Assembly (NCBI RefSeq): GCF_012273655.1
Contig: NZ_JAAWWP010000011.1
Location: 1-64,000, forward strand
DNA: 64,000 nt
Source of the DNA: Streptomyces physcomitrii
GTDB lineage: Bacteria > Actinomycetota > Actinomycetes > Streptomycetales > Streptomycetaceae
Direction of reading: 5' to 3'
Numbering within the stretch: the first letter of the stretch is position 1; each line of letters starts with the position of its first letter. The position numbers and the translations under genes are program-made. The notes beneath the pieces were generated by a model. The model saw nothing but the letters and a program-made list of their open reading frames with translations, ran no database searches and was not told where the DNA came from. This document shows positions 27,545 through 35,789 of this stretch, in pieces.

Positions 27545-28693
27545 TCAGGCCGGCTGCGGCTCGCGCAGCCAGACGCCCTTGCGCATCACCCCGCGCAGCG
27601 CGAAGCCGGCGTCCAGGACGAGCAGGTCGGCGTCCTTGCCGGGTTCCAGCGAGCCCACCCGGTCGGCGAGGCCGAGCAGCCGCGCCGGGTTGGCCGACAG
27701 CGCCCGTACCGCGTCCTCGACCGGGATCTTGTCCACGGTCACCGCGCGCTGGAGGGCGCGGTCCAGGGTGAGCGTGGAACCGGCGATGGAGTCGCCCTCG
27801 ACCAGCCGGGCCACCCCGTCCCGGACCGCGACCTCCAGCGGCCCGAGCCGGTAGACGCCGTCGCCGAAACCGGCCGCGTCCATCGCGTCGGTGATGAAGG
27901 CGACCCGGTCCGCTCCCGCGTGGCCGAAGGCAAGGCGCAGGGCGGCGGGGTGCAGATGGACGCCGTCGTTGATCAGCTCGACGGTGACCCGCTCGTCCTC
28001 CAGGAGGGCGGTGACCGGTCCGGGCGCGCGGTGCCCGAGCGGAGGCATCGCGTTGAACAGATGGGTGGCCACGGTCGCGCCCGCGTCGATGGCCTGCTTG
28101 GTCTGCTCGTACGTGGCGTCGGTGTGCCCGACCGCGGCGATCACGCCCGCCTCGACGAGCAGCCGCACCGACTCCAGACCGCCCGGCAGTTCGCCGGCGA
28201 GGGTGAGCATCTTCGCCTGCCCGCGCGCCGCGTCGACCAGCTTGCGCACCAGGGCCGGGTCCGGCTCGCGGAGCAGCGACTCGGAGTGGGCGCCCTTGCG
28301 GCAGGGCGAGATGAACGGGCCCTCGAAGTGGATGCCCGCGATCTCGCCCTGTTCGGCCAGTTCGGAGAGCAGACCGGCGCGCTGGAGCAGGGCGTCCAGG
28401 TCGCCGGTGACGGTGGAGGCGACGGTGGTCGTGGTGCCGTGCAGCCGGTGGGTGTGCACGCCCTTGAGGACGTCCTCGACGGTGCCGTTGGTGAAGGAGG
28501 CGCCGCCGCCGCCGTGGTTGTGCATGTCGACGAAGCCGGGGAGCAGCCAGTGGCCGCTCAGGTCGGTCTCCGGGGCGCCCTCGGGCGCGCTGTCCGCGAT
28601 CCGGCCGCCCTCGACGACGACCCGGCCGCCCGCGAGGGTGCCGGTGGGCAGGACGACGTGGGCACCGGCGAGAACCAGGTGTGCGGCGGCCAT
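27545..28693 (-). CDS. nagA: N-acetylglucosamine-6-phosphate deacetylase
   Basis: 382 aa. Amidohydrolase fold: GFVDMHNHGGGGASFTNG with the first metal-binding HxH-like motif, GIHFEGPFISPCRKGAH, GHTDATYEQTKQAIDAG, ATHLFNAMPPLGHR, and the catalytic Asp in FITDAMDAAG. It removes acetate from GlcNAc-6-phosphate, the committed step from chitin or cell-wall GlcNAc to glycolysis. Its start overlaps the stop of the kinase gene (ATGA), so the two form one operon, in S. coelicolor a DasR target. Confidence 0.95.
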   Translation of the reverse strand: MAAAHLVLAGAHVVLPTGTLAGGRVVVEGGRIADSAPEGAPETDLSGHWLLPGFVDMHNHGGGGASFTNGTVEDVLKGVHTHRLHGTTTTVASTVTGDLDALLQRAGLLSELAEQGEIAGIHFEGPFISPCRKGAHSESLLREPDPALVRKLVDAARGQAKMLTLAGELPGGLESVRLLVEAGVIAAVGHTDATYEQTKQAIDAGATVATHLFNAMPPLGHRAPGPVTALLEDERVTVELINDGVHLHPAALRLAFGHAGADRVAFITDAMDAAGFGDGVYRLGPLEVAVRDGVARLVEGDSIAGSTLTLDRALQRAVTVDKIPVEDAVRALSANPARLLGLADRVGSLEPGKDADLLVLDAGFALRGVMRKGVWLREPQPA

Positions 28694-29655
28694 CAGGCGG
28701 TTACCTCCGGGGAGTGGGTGGGCGCGCCCGGGCCGGACGCGGTGAGCAGGTCCCAGGCGAGCAGCCCGGCGCCGAGGCAGCCGGCCCGGTCACCGAGGGC
28801 GGCGGGCACGATCTCGGGCAGCTGCTCGAAGGTCAGGCGCTGCCGCACGGCGGCGCGCAGCGGCACGAACAGGGTCTCGCCCGCCTGCGCCAGTCCGCCG
28901 CCGATGATCAGCGTGTGCGGGTCGAGCAGGGTGTGCGCGGTGACGAGGCCGTCGGCGAGCGCGTCCACGGCCTCCTGCCAGACGGCCCGTGCCCGCGGGT
29001 CGCCCGCGTCCACGGCCCGCGCGCAGTCCGCCGCGTCCGCGTCCGGGGTGCCCGAGGCCGCGGCCCAGGCCTCGCTGACCGCGGCGGCCGAGGCGAGCCG
29101 CTCCAGGCAGCCGCGGCGGCCGCAGCCGCAGGGCGGGCCGCCGGGCCGGACGACGATATGGCCGATCTCGCCCGCGTGCCCGTGCGCGCCGGGCTCGATC
29201 CGGCCGTCGATGCCGATGGCGCCCGCGATGCCGGTGCCCAGCGGTACGAAGAGGAACCGGTCCGCGCCGCGGCCCGCGCCGAGCCGCCCCTCGGCGAGCC
29301 CGCCGGTGCGCACGTCGTGGCCGAGGGCGACCGGCACCTCGCCGAGCCGGGCGCTGAGCAGGGCGCGCAGCGGGAGGTCGCGCCAGCCCAGGTTGGAGGC
29401 GTAGACGGCGATGCCGCGCTCGGCGTCGACGATCCCGGGCACGGCGACGCCCGCCGCGGCGGCCGGTTCGCCGAACTTCTCCTCGCCGTGCGCCCGCAGT
29501 TCGGCCGCGAAGGCGAGTATCGACTCGACCACCGCCTCCGCACCGCGCTCGCGTCCGGTGTCCCGGCGTGCCGAGTGCAGCAGCGTGCCGTCCGCCGTGA
29601 CCAGGGCGGCCTTCATCCCGGTGCCGCCCACATCCAGGGCGATGACATGTCTCAC
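28693..29655 (-). CDS. nagK: ROK-family sugar kinase, probable N-acetylglucosamine kinase
   Basis: 320 aa, GTG start at 29655. ROK family: N-terminal ATP loop DVGGTGMKAALV, the zinc-binding GGPPCGCGRRGCLERLAS segment and the GTGIAGAIGIDG phosphate loop. Paired with nagA by a 1-nt stop/start overlap, so GlcNAc is the likely substrate; glucose cannot be excluded. A GAGACT box lies 6 nt before the start and a dre-like site at 29683-29698 covers the expected -35 region, so DasR would block initiation. Confidence 0.85.
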   Translation of the reverse strand: MRHVIALDVGGTGMKAALVTADGTLLHSARRDTGRERGAEAVVESILAFAAELRAHGEEKFGEPAAAAGVAVPGIVDAERGIAVYASNLGWRDLPLRALLSARLGEVPVALGHDVRTGGLAEGRLGAGRGADRFLFVPLGTGIAGAIGIDGRIEPGAHGHAGEIGHIVVRPGGPPCGCGRRGCLERLASAAAVSEAWAAASGTPDADAADCARAVDAGDPRARAVWQEAVDALADGLVTAHTLLDPHTLIIGGGLAQAGETLFVPLRAAVRQRLTFEQLPEIVPAALGDRAGCLGAGLLAWDLLTASGPGAPTHSPEVTA

Positions 29656-29682
29656 GGGGACAGTCTCGCGCCTGGACCGCCG

Positions 29683-29698
29683 AGAGGTCTAGTCCAGT
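29683..29698 (-). promoter_or_regulatory. DasR-responsive element (dre) upstream of nagKA
   Basis: On the minus strand ACTGGACTAGACCTCT matches 13 of 16 positions of the dre consensus ACTGGTCTAGACCAGT. It ends 28 nt before the nagK start. DasR is the GntR-type repressor of chitin and GlcNAc genes in Streptomyces, relieved by GlcN-6-P. Confidence 0.75.
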
Positions 29699-29839
29699 TA
29701 CGCGGATCGGCGCGGCGAAGCAAGGTCCGGGGTGTGGAGATCCTGTGGATACGGAGGCGCGTTCGGGGCGGGTCGGGTCGGGACGGGGGGTCGAGACGGG
29801 GCGGGTACGGGTGCGGCTCGCCGCCGCCCGTCCGACGGC

Positions 29840-30280
29840 TCAGCGTTCGGTGCGGCGGGCCGCGCGTATGCGGCGGAGCCGGTTGACGGTCACCGGGTCG
29901 TGCTCCAGGGCCAGCCGGTCGTCGAGCAGCGCGTTGAGCAGCTGGTAGTACCGCACCGGCGCGAGGCCCAGCTCCTCCCGTACGGCACGCTCCTTGGCGC
30001 CGGGCGTGGGCCAGCTCCGGCGCTCCATGGCGAGCACGTCCCGCTCCCGCGCGGACAGCTCGGTACGGGGGGCGGGGCGGGGCGCGGGGGCGGCGCCTTC
30101 GGGGGGCGTCGCTTCGTCGGGGGCGGCGGGGCCTCCGGTCCCGTCCTGCGCCGCTGTGCTTCCGGTCTCCCTGGTCTCCCCGGCCTTCTTCTCCACGGCC
30201 TTCCCGGTCTCCCCGGTCTCCCCGGTCTCCCCGGGCGTTCCGGCCTTCCCGGTCTCCTCGGTCTCTCGGTCCCTCGGCAT
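29840..30280 (-). CDS. DUF3263 helix-turn-helix-like protein
   Basis: 146 aa from ATG 30280. The C-terminal 75 residues (ELSARERDVLAMERRSWPTPGAKERAVREELGL, then APVRYYQLLNALLDD and RLRRIRAARR) are the DUF3263 domain, a small predicted HTH region conserved in actinobacteria. The N-terminal 65 residues are low complexity with repeated GET units, encoded by 9-bp GGTCTCCCC repeats (minus orientation). TAGCGT (30288-30293, minus) sits 7 nt from the ATG, so the mRNA is probably leaderless. Divergent from otsB. Confidence 0.75.
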   Translation of the reverse strand: MPRDRETEETGKAGTPGETGETGETGKAVEKKAGETRETGSTAAQDGTGGPAAPDEATPPEGAAPAPRPAPRTELSARERDVLAMERRSWPTPGAKERAVREELGLAPVRYYQLLNALLDDRLALEHDPVTVNRLRRIRAARRTER

Positions 30281-30410
30281 GCTCCGCACGCTAGCGGCTG
30301 GTACTGACAGCAGGTCCGGAGCCGGAGCCGGAGCCGGAGCCGAGTCCGGGGCCGGGACCGCGACGGCCCGGCGGGCAGGGGCGGGGCAGCGGGAGAACCC
30401 GAGGCGGCGA

Positions 30411-30490
30411 AGCCGAAAAGCACAGAGCCGAAGAGCGGAGCCGAAAAGCAGAGCCGAAAAGCAGAGCCGAAGAGCGGAGCCGAAGGGCAG
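30411..30490. repeat. 13-bp tandem repeat in the otsB upstream region
   Basis: Six units of AGCCGAAAAGCAG or close variants (30411-30425 with 2 nt extra, then 30426, 30439, 30452, 30465 and 30478, each 13 bp). Just upstream are triplet-like repeats of GAGCCG. The array lies between the divergent DUF3263 and otsB promoters. Confidence 0.8.
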
Positions 30491-30542
30491 AAGCGCGCGC
30501 CCGATGCGGATGCGGGCCCGTGCCGGTGGATAGGGTCCCCGC

Positions 30543-31403
30543 ATGGGCAGCCACCAGGACACCTTGCCGACGCCCGTGACCGCCGCCGGGCGCGACGGTC
30601 TGGCGGCGCTTCTCGACCGTCCGGAGCGGGCGGTGATCGCCCTCGACTTCGACGGCACCCTCGCCCCGATCGTCCCCGACCCCGAGCAGGCCCGCGCCCA
30701 CCCCGGCGCCGTGCCCGCGCTCGCCGCGCTGGCCCCCCTGGTGGGCCGGGTCGCCGTGATCACCGGGCGCCCCGCGGAGGTGGCGGTGCGGCTCGGCGGT
30801 TTCGGCGGGGTGCCGGGTCTCGAACACCTGGTGGTGCTCGGCCACTACGGCGCCGAGCGCTGGGACGCGGTCTCCGGTGCCGTCCAGTCGCCGCCCGAGG
30901 ACCCGGGTGTGGCCGCGGCCCGGGCCGAACTCCCCGCTCTGCTCGCCGACTTGGACGCCGGGGAGGACCGGGGCAGCTGGATCGAGGAGAAGGGCAGGGC
31001 GGTCGCGGTGCACACCCGCAGGGCCGCCGACCCGGAGGCCCTCTTCGCCGCCCTGCGGACACCGCTGGCCGCGCTCGCCACCCGGCACGGCCTCGTCCTC
31101 GAACCCGGCCGCCTCGTACTGGAGTTGAGGCCCGCCGGGATGGACAAGGGCGTCGCCCTCACCGACTGCCTGCGGGAGAGCGGCGCGGAGTCGGTCCTCT
31201 ACGCGGGCGACGACCTCGGCGACCTCGCCGCCTTCGCGGCGGTGGAACGGCTGCGCGGCGAGGGGCTGCCCGGCCTCCTGGTGTGCAGCGCCAGCGCGGA
31301 GGTACGCGAACTGACCGACCGCGCCGATCTGGCGGTGGACGGCCCCGGAGGGGTGGTCGCCCTCCTCGGCGCCCTGGCGGAGAGGGTCCGCGGCGCCCGG
31401 TGA
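30543..31403 (+). CDS. otsB: Trehalose-6-phosphate phosphatase
   Basis: 286 aa. HAD phosphatase: catalytic LDFDGTLAPIVPDPEQAR at about residues 34-51, AVITGRPAEVAVRLGG, GHYGAERWD, and the C-terminal metal-binding LYAGDDLGDLAAF. It dephosphorylates trehalose-6-phosphate made by OtsA (32838-34250, minus). TAGGGT (30531-30536) lies 6 nt before the ATG, with no Shine-Dalgarno, consistent with leaderless expression. otsB and otsA are not an operon here: they converge on a secreted-protein gene. Confidence 0.9.
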   Translation: MGSHQDTLPTPVTAAGRDGLAALLDRPERAVIALDFDGTLAPIVPDPEQARAHPGAVPALAALAPLVGRVAVITGRPAEVAVRLGGFGGVPGLEHLVVLGHYGAERWDAVSGAVQSPPEDPGVAAARAELPALLADLDAGEDRGSWIEEKGRAVAVHTRRAADPEALFAALRTPLAALATRHGLVLEPGRLVLELRPAGMDKGVALTDCLRESGAESVLYAGDDLGDLAAFAAVERLRGEGLPGLLVCSASAEVRELTDRADLAVDGPGGVVALLGALAERVRGAR

Positions 31404-31630
31404 GCGACGGCCGGGCCGCGCGGTGAGGGACCGCCGGGCCGCGCGGTGAGCAACAGCCCTGACACACAGGCGAGTTGGGGGAGCAACGCGGCCGCCGCTC
31501 GGCCGGGTTCGCCGACCCGAGCCAGGGTCAACCGCCGCCGTCACGCGCCGAGTTCGAGGCACCTGCGGACAACGGCCGCACCGCTTCTGCGAGTTCGCGC
31601 CCCCGGCAGGTGTTCTCGGCCAGACCCGCG

Positions 31631-31646
31631 TTCACAGGCCTGTGAA
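31631..31646. promoter_or_regulatory. Perfect 16-bp palindrome upstream of the secreted-protein gene
   Basis: TTCACAGGCCTGTGAA is a perfect palindrome 84 bp before the GTG at 31730, with TTGACC at 31660-31665 just after it. It may be an operator. The 326-bp intergenic region has no gene; its left end contains a duplicated GCCGGGCCGCGCGGTGAG. Confidence 0.5.
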
Positions 31647-31729
31647 ATTCCCGTACGTCTTGACCGCGCTCGCTGTCATGAGCATGGTGCCGCATACTCC
31701 TCGATCCCCCACTCCGAGAGGAACGCACC

Positions 31730-32686
31730 GTGAAGCGTGTCAGAACCACGGCCGGTGTCCTGGGCGCGGGCGCGGCCCTGCTGCTCGCCTGCGGGCTCGG
31801 CGCCCCCGCCGCCACCGCCCTCCCCGCCCCCGAACGCACCGCCCCGCAGTCGGCCGCCGCCAACCCCTGCACCTCCGCCGCCGCGGACTCCGGGCGCCGG
31901 GTCGCGGGCGCGCTGCCCCGCGCCGAGGTGCACCGGCAGCTCGACGCCCAGGCCGAACGGCACCGCGCGGCACGCGGGTTGCCGGGCAAGGGCCCGGTCG
32001 GCGCGCCCGGCGACGGCTCGCGCCTGAAGGTGGACATCCACCCCGCCCAGGGCACCGCCTTCAAGGAGGCCGCGGGCCGGGACGGGGCCTGCGCCACGCA
32101 CACCGTCTCCCGCGAGGTCGACGTCACCGAGGGCAGCACCACGATCTACACGCCGACCCTCTACCCGGCGGGCGGCTCCTGCATCGAGCTGGTCACCGTC
32201 TACACCCAGGGCCGGGCCACCGTCTCCGCCTGGGACTGGTGCAAGTCGGTCAACTTCGAGGCCTCGGTGCCGATCGACGACGCCTTCCTCGCCGCCTACA
32301 CGGACGGCTCCTCCGCGTACACCGGCCGGGTGGTGCGCACCGACGCGGGCTCCAACACCTGGACCGCCTCCCTCTACAACCACACCACCGGCGCCTGGGA
32401 CGAGGTCTTCACCCAGTCCGGGCAGACCCAGGGCCGCAACGACGGCTGGGACATCTACGAGCTGTACTCGACCACGGACGCCTCGAACGTCGCCTACTCC
32501 TGCCACGCGATGTCGGGCCTGACCTTCGAGTCCAGCAACATCTCGGTACGCACCGACGGCCAGTGGGCCGCGGCGGGCCCGGACAACTCCGACACCCACT
32601 ACGACCAGCCGGACAGCGCCTTCTACTGCCCGGGCCGCAGCTACAGCATGGTCAACCAGTACGACCACTGGAAGGCGGTCGGCTGA
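31730..32686 (+). CDS. Secreted protein of unknown function
   Basis: 318 aa from GTG 31730, preceded by GAGAGGAA. A classical signal peptide (RR, then hydrophobic GVLGAGAALLLACGLGAPAATA) ends near residue 30. The mature part has four or more Cys (C47, C97 and later pairs), aromatic-rich beta-type sequence (TIYTPTLYPAGGSCIELVTVYT, WTASLYNHTTG) and a TTDASNVAYSCHAMSGLTFESSNISVRTDG segment repeated in style among extracellular Streptomyces proteins. No catalytic motif recognised. It sits between otsB and otsA; an extracellular binding or immunogenic role is possible but unsupported. A strong terminator follows. Confidence 0.65.
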   Translation: MKRVRTTAGVLGAGAALLLACGLGAPAATALPAPERTAPQSAAANPCTSAAADSGRRVAGALPRAEVHRQLDAQAERHRAARGLPGKGPVGAPGDGSRLKVDIHPAQGTAFKEAAGRDGACATHTVSREVDVTEGSTTIYTPTLYPAGGSCIELVTVYTQGRATVSAWDWCKSVNFEASVPIDDAFLAAYTDGSSAYTGRVVRTDAGSNTWTASLYNHTTGAWDEVFTQSGQTQGRNDGWDIYELYSTTDASNVAYSCHAMSGLTFESSNISVRTDGQWAAAGPDNSDTHYDQPDSAFYCPGRSYSMVNQYDHWKAVG

Positions 32687-32708
32687 CCGGCCGCCCCCGC
32701 CGCTCCCC

Positions 32709-32738
32709 GACGGCCGCCGGGCTCACCCGGCGGCCGTC
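32709..32738. terminator. Bidirectional terminator
   Basis: Perfect 13-bp stem GACGGCCGCCGGG (32709-32721) with 32726-32738, loop CTCA, between the secreted-protein gene and otsA, which converge. Confidence 0.8.
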
Positions 32739-32837
32739 GCCGTGCCGGGCGCCGGACGGACCCGGCTCCCGTACGCGCGCGGCCACCTGCCGAACCCGGC
32801 CCCCTCGGGCCGACTCCGCGGCCCCGCCGCGTCCGCC

Positions 32838-34250
32838 TCAGCCCCGCAACTCCCCGAGCTGCGCCAGGAACCACTCCTTGGGCGGCAGCGCCGTCGCCGC
32901 GGCGGCCAGGCGCCCGGCGCGCGCCACGCGGTCCGCCTCGGGCAGGCTCAGCGCCTCGTGCAGGGCCTCGGCGGTGGCGATGACGTCGTAGGGGTTCACC
33001 ACGAGCGCGTCCTCGCCCAGCTCCTCGTAGGCGCCGGCCTCCCGGGAGAGGACCAGGGCGCAGCCCTGCTCGGCGAGGACCGGGACCTCCTTGGCGACCA
33101 GGTTCATGCCGTCCCGCACCGGGTTGACCAGGGCGACGTCGGCGAGCCGGTAGGCGGCGAGCGAGCGGGAGAAGTCGTCCTTGACGTGCAGGACGACCGG
33201 GGTCCAGGTCGGGGTGCCGAACTCGGCGTTGATGTCGGCGGCGACCCTGGCCACCTCGTCGGTGTAGTCGCGGTAGACGGCGAGGTCCTGGCGGGAGGGG
33301 TAGGCGAAGGCGAGGTGGACCACGCGCTCGCGCCACTCGGGGCGGGCGGCGAGCAGGTGCCGGTAGGCGAGGAGCCCGCGCACGATGTTCTTGGACAGCT
33401 CGGTGCGGTCGACCCGTACGACGGTCCTGCGGTCGGTGCCGCCGATCTGCTCGCGCAGCGCGGCGAGGCGCTCGTCCACGTCCGGGCGGTGCGCCCGCTC
33501 GCGCAGGAACTCCGCGTCGGCGCCGAGCCCGTGCACCCCGATCCGGGTGTTGCCGGTGCCGCCGAGCACGCGCCGGGCGCACTCCTCGAAGGCGTCCGCC
33601 CAGCGCCGGGTCAGGAAGGCGGCGCGGTCGGCGCCGAGGATTCCGCGCAGCACCTTCTCCGCGATGTCGTCGGGCAGTATCCGGAAGTAGTCCACCGGCG
33701 CCCAGGGAGTGTGCGAGAAGTGCCCGATGCGCAGGTCGGGGCGGAGCGCGCGGAGCATCCCGGGGGCCAGGGTCAGGTGGTAGTCCTGGATCAGCACCGC
33801 CGCGCCCTCGGCCGCCTCGGCGGCGAGCGCCTCGGCGAAGGCCTGGTTGTACGCCTCGTAGGAGGCCCACTGGGTGCGGAAGTCCTCGTCGAAGACCGGC
33901 TCCAGCGGGGTCTGGTAGAGCATGTGGTGCACGAACCAGAGCACCGAGTTGGCGATGCCGTTGTACGCCTCGGTGTGCACCTGCGGCGCGATGTCCAGCA
34001 TCCGGACACTCTGTCCACCGGTGTCGGCCGGATCCAGGCGCCCGCCGCTGCGCCGCACCGCCTCCCGGTCGTCCTCGGAGAGCGCCGCGCAGACCCACAC
34101 CGCGTCGGTGTCCGGTCCGATCGCCGAGAGGCCGGAGACGAGACCGCCGCCGCCGCGCCGGGCGGTCAGCGAGCCGTCCGCCCCCGTCACATACGAGACC
34201 GGACCGCGGTTGGAGGCGACGAGGACCTGGGCACCCTGGGTGGAAGACAT
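32838..34250 (-). CDS. otsA: Trehalose-6-phosphate synthase (GT20)
   Basis: 470 aa. GT20 features: N-terminal ASNRGPVSY, GGGGLVSGLSAI, IQDYHLTLAPGMLR, GHFSHTPWAPVDYFR, VDRTELSKNIVRGLLAY and the C-terminal NPVRDGMNLVAKE and LVLSREAGAYEEL for UDP-glucose binding. It makes trehalose-6-P from a nucleotide glucose and glucose-6-P, which OtsB then hydrolyses to trehalose for osmotic and spore stress. TAGGTT (34257-34262, minus) lies 6 nt before the ATG, again a leaderless arrangement. Confidence 0.95.
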   Translation of the reverse strand: MSSTQGAQVLVASNRGPVSYVTGADGSLTARRGGGGLVSGLSAIGPDTDAVWVCAALSEDDREAVRRSGGRLDPADTGGQSVRMLDIAPQVHTEAYNGIANSVLWFVHHMLYQTPLEPVFDEDFRTQWASYEAYNQAFAEALAAEAAEGAAVLIQDYHLTLAPGMLRALRPDLRIGHFSHTPWAPVDYFRILPDDIAEKVLRGILGADRAAFLTRRWADAFEECARRVLGGTGNTRIGVHGLGADAEFLRERAHRPDVDERLAALREQIGGTDRRTVVRVDRTELSKNIVRGLLAYRHLLAARPEWRERVVHLAFAYPSRQDLAVYRDYTDEVARVAADINAEFGTPTWTPVVLHVKDDFSRSLAAYRLADVALVNPVRDGMNLVAKEVPVLAEQGCALVLSREAGAYEELGEDALVVNPYDVIATAEALHEALSLPEADRVARAGRLAAAATALPPKEWFLAQLGELRG

Positions 34251-34378
34251 GTGCCGAACCTAGCCGCGCCATGTGACAGGCAAACGTCGGGCGGGGGCAG
34301 GCGGAGTACCGCCGTGCGCCCCGCCGGACCACCGGGCGCCCCCGCGCACCCCGTCCGCCGCGCCCCGGCCCGGCGGGT

Positions 34379-35377
34379 TCAGGCCACCCGGCGCGAGGCG
34401 TACTCCGCCACCGTGCACATCGGCGGGCGCTCCTCGGTGTCCACCGGGTACGTACGCGGCTCGAAGCCCTCCTCGCCGCGGACGAACTGGGTCAGCTCCG
34501 GACGCAGCAACTGACCGCGGGCCAGGCGCAGTTGGGCGGTGCGGTAGATCGCGGCGGCCATCCGGCCGAGGGCCTGCCCGTCCTGGTGGCGGTGGCGCCG
34601 CACCCCGACGTCGACCTGCGCCAGCGCGTCCAGGCCCACCGTGTGCAGGGCGTCCACCAGGAGGCCCAGCTCCACCCCGTACCCGACCGGGAAGGGCAGC
34701 TGTTCGAGCAGCGGCCTGCGGACCGCGTACTCGCCGCCGAGCGGCTGCACGAAACCGGCGAGGCGCGGCCAGTGCATGTTCAGCAGCGGGCGCGCCATCA
34801 GCTCGGTGACCCGGCCGCCCTGTGCCGCAGAGCCCCCGCTGCCCGTGCCGACCGCGCCGTCCGCGCCGGTGAGGGGGCGGTCGTACATCGCCTTCACGAA
34901 CTGCACGTCCGGGTCGGTCAGCAGCGGGCCGACGATGCCGGTCACGAAGTCCGCGGAGAAGTCCCGCAGGTCGGCGTCGACGAAGCAGACGATGTCGCCC
35001 TCGGTCACCAGGAGGGAGCGCCACAGCACCTCGCCCTTGCCGGGCAGCGCGGGCAGCCGGGGCAGGATCTCGTCGCGGTGCACCACCCGGGCGCCCGCCT
35101 CGGCGGCGACCTTGCCGGTGGCGTCGGTGGAGCCGGAGTCGATCACCACGAGTTCGTCGACGAGCGGGGCCGCGGGGCGCATCAGCTCCCGCCGGATCAC
35201 CGAGACGATCTCGCCGACCGTCTCCTCCTCGTTGAGCGCGGGCAGCACCACGCTGACCCGGGCACCCGGGGCGCGCTTGGCCGCGGTCAGCCGGGACAGC
35301 GGACGCTCGGACACCGACCAGGAGCGCCTGGCCAGCCACGTCTCGACCTCATCGAGCACCGTTGCGTGCCCCCTCAT
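34379..35377 (-). CDS. gpgS: Glucosyl-3-phosphoglycerate synthase-like GT2 family enzyme
   Basis: 332 aa from ATG 35377. GT-A fold with SVVLPALNEEETVGEIVSVI, SGSTDATGKVAAEAGARV, DXD-type motif FVDADLRDFSADFV, and the GpgS-type PVGYGVELGLLVDAL and VRRHRHQDGQALGRMA segments. Enzymes of this type transfer glucose from NDP-glucose to 3-phosphoglycerate, the first step to glucosylglycerate or methylglucose lipopolysaccharide. No glucosylglycerate phosphatase lies next to it. It follows otsA on the same strand, consistent with compatible-solute context. Upstream ATGs (to 35557) lack family similarity. Confidence 0.8.
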   Translation of the reverse strand: MRGHATVLDEVETWLARRSWSVSERPLSRLTAAKRAPGARVSVVLPALNEEETVGEIVSVIRRELMRPAAPLVDELVVIDSGSTDATGKVAAEAGARVVHRDEILPRLPALPGKGEVLWRSLLVTEGDIVCFVDADLRDFSADFVTGIVGPLLTDPDVQFVKAMYDRPLTGADGAVGTGSGGSAAQGGRVTELMARPLLNMHWPRLAGFVQPLGGEYAVRRPLLEQLPFPVGYGVELGLLVDALHTVGLDALAQVDVGVRRHRHQDGQALGRMAAAIYRTAQLRLARGQLLRPELTQFVRGEEGFEPRTYPVDTEERPPMCTVAEYASRRVA

Positions 35378-35601
35378 TGCCGTGCCGCACACACCTGGGG
35401 CGGCGTTCTGGCCCGTCCGGCCGCGGCCCTGGGCCGCCGACGGGTGGGCATGGTGACTTTCATCTCGGGGTTCGGACGACTGTCTCAACTGTCCTGGCCT
35501 TCGGTTACAGTCTTGAACAACGCGGATGACCATCGCATGTCGGGGGTCACCGTCCACAAACGCCCAGGGCCGGGTTCCGATCGGCCCCTGGAGCCATACC
35601 G

Positions 35602-35771
35602 CTCATCCAGAGGGGCAGAGGGATACGGCCCGTTGAAGCCCCGGCAACCCTCCAGCCGGTCCTGCCGCGCAAGCGGCGGCTCGCCCCCGTGCACCGCACG
35701 GGACCGAGGCCACCGGCTCGGGAAGGTGCCAATTCCGTCTCGTGGCGAAACGCGTCGCGAGGAAGATGAGG
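35602..35771 (+). ncRNA. SAM riboswitch (SAM-I/SAM-IV clan) before thrC
   Basis: The conserved SAM-clan core is visible: GTTGAAGCCCCGGCAACC in the 5' part (35632-35649) and GGTGCCAATTCC (35725-35736) in the 3' part. CTCATC (35602-35607) can close P1 with GATGAG (35766-35771). The extra GC-rich hairpin after the core (about 35740-35762) would favour SAM-IV. The thrC ribosome binding site (GGAGAGAGGG, about 35771-35780) directly follows the closing strand, suggesting control of translation initiation. Confidence 0.85.
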
Positions 35772-35789
35772 AGAGAGGGCCTCGCCACC

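Noticed and set aside
35742..35789. An upstream GTG start for thrC
   Set aside because: It lies inside the conserved SAM riboswitch, and the ribosome binding site supports ATG 35790.
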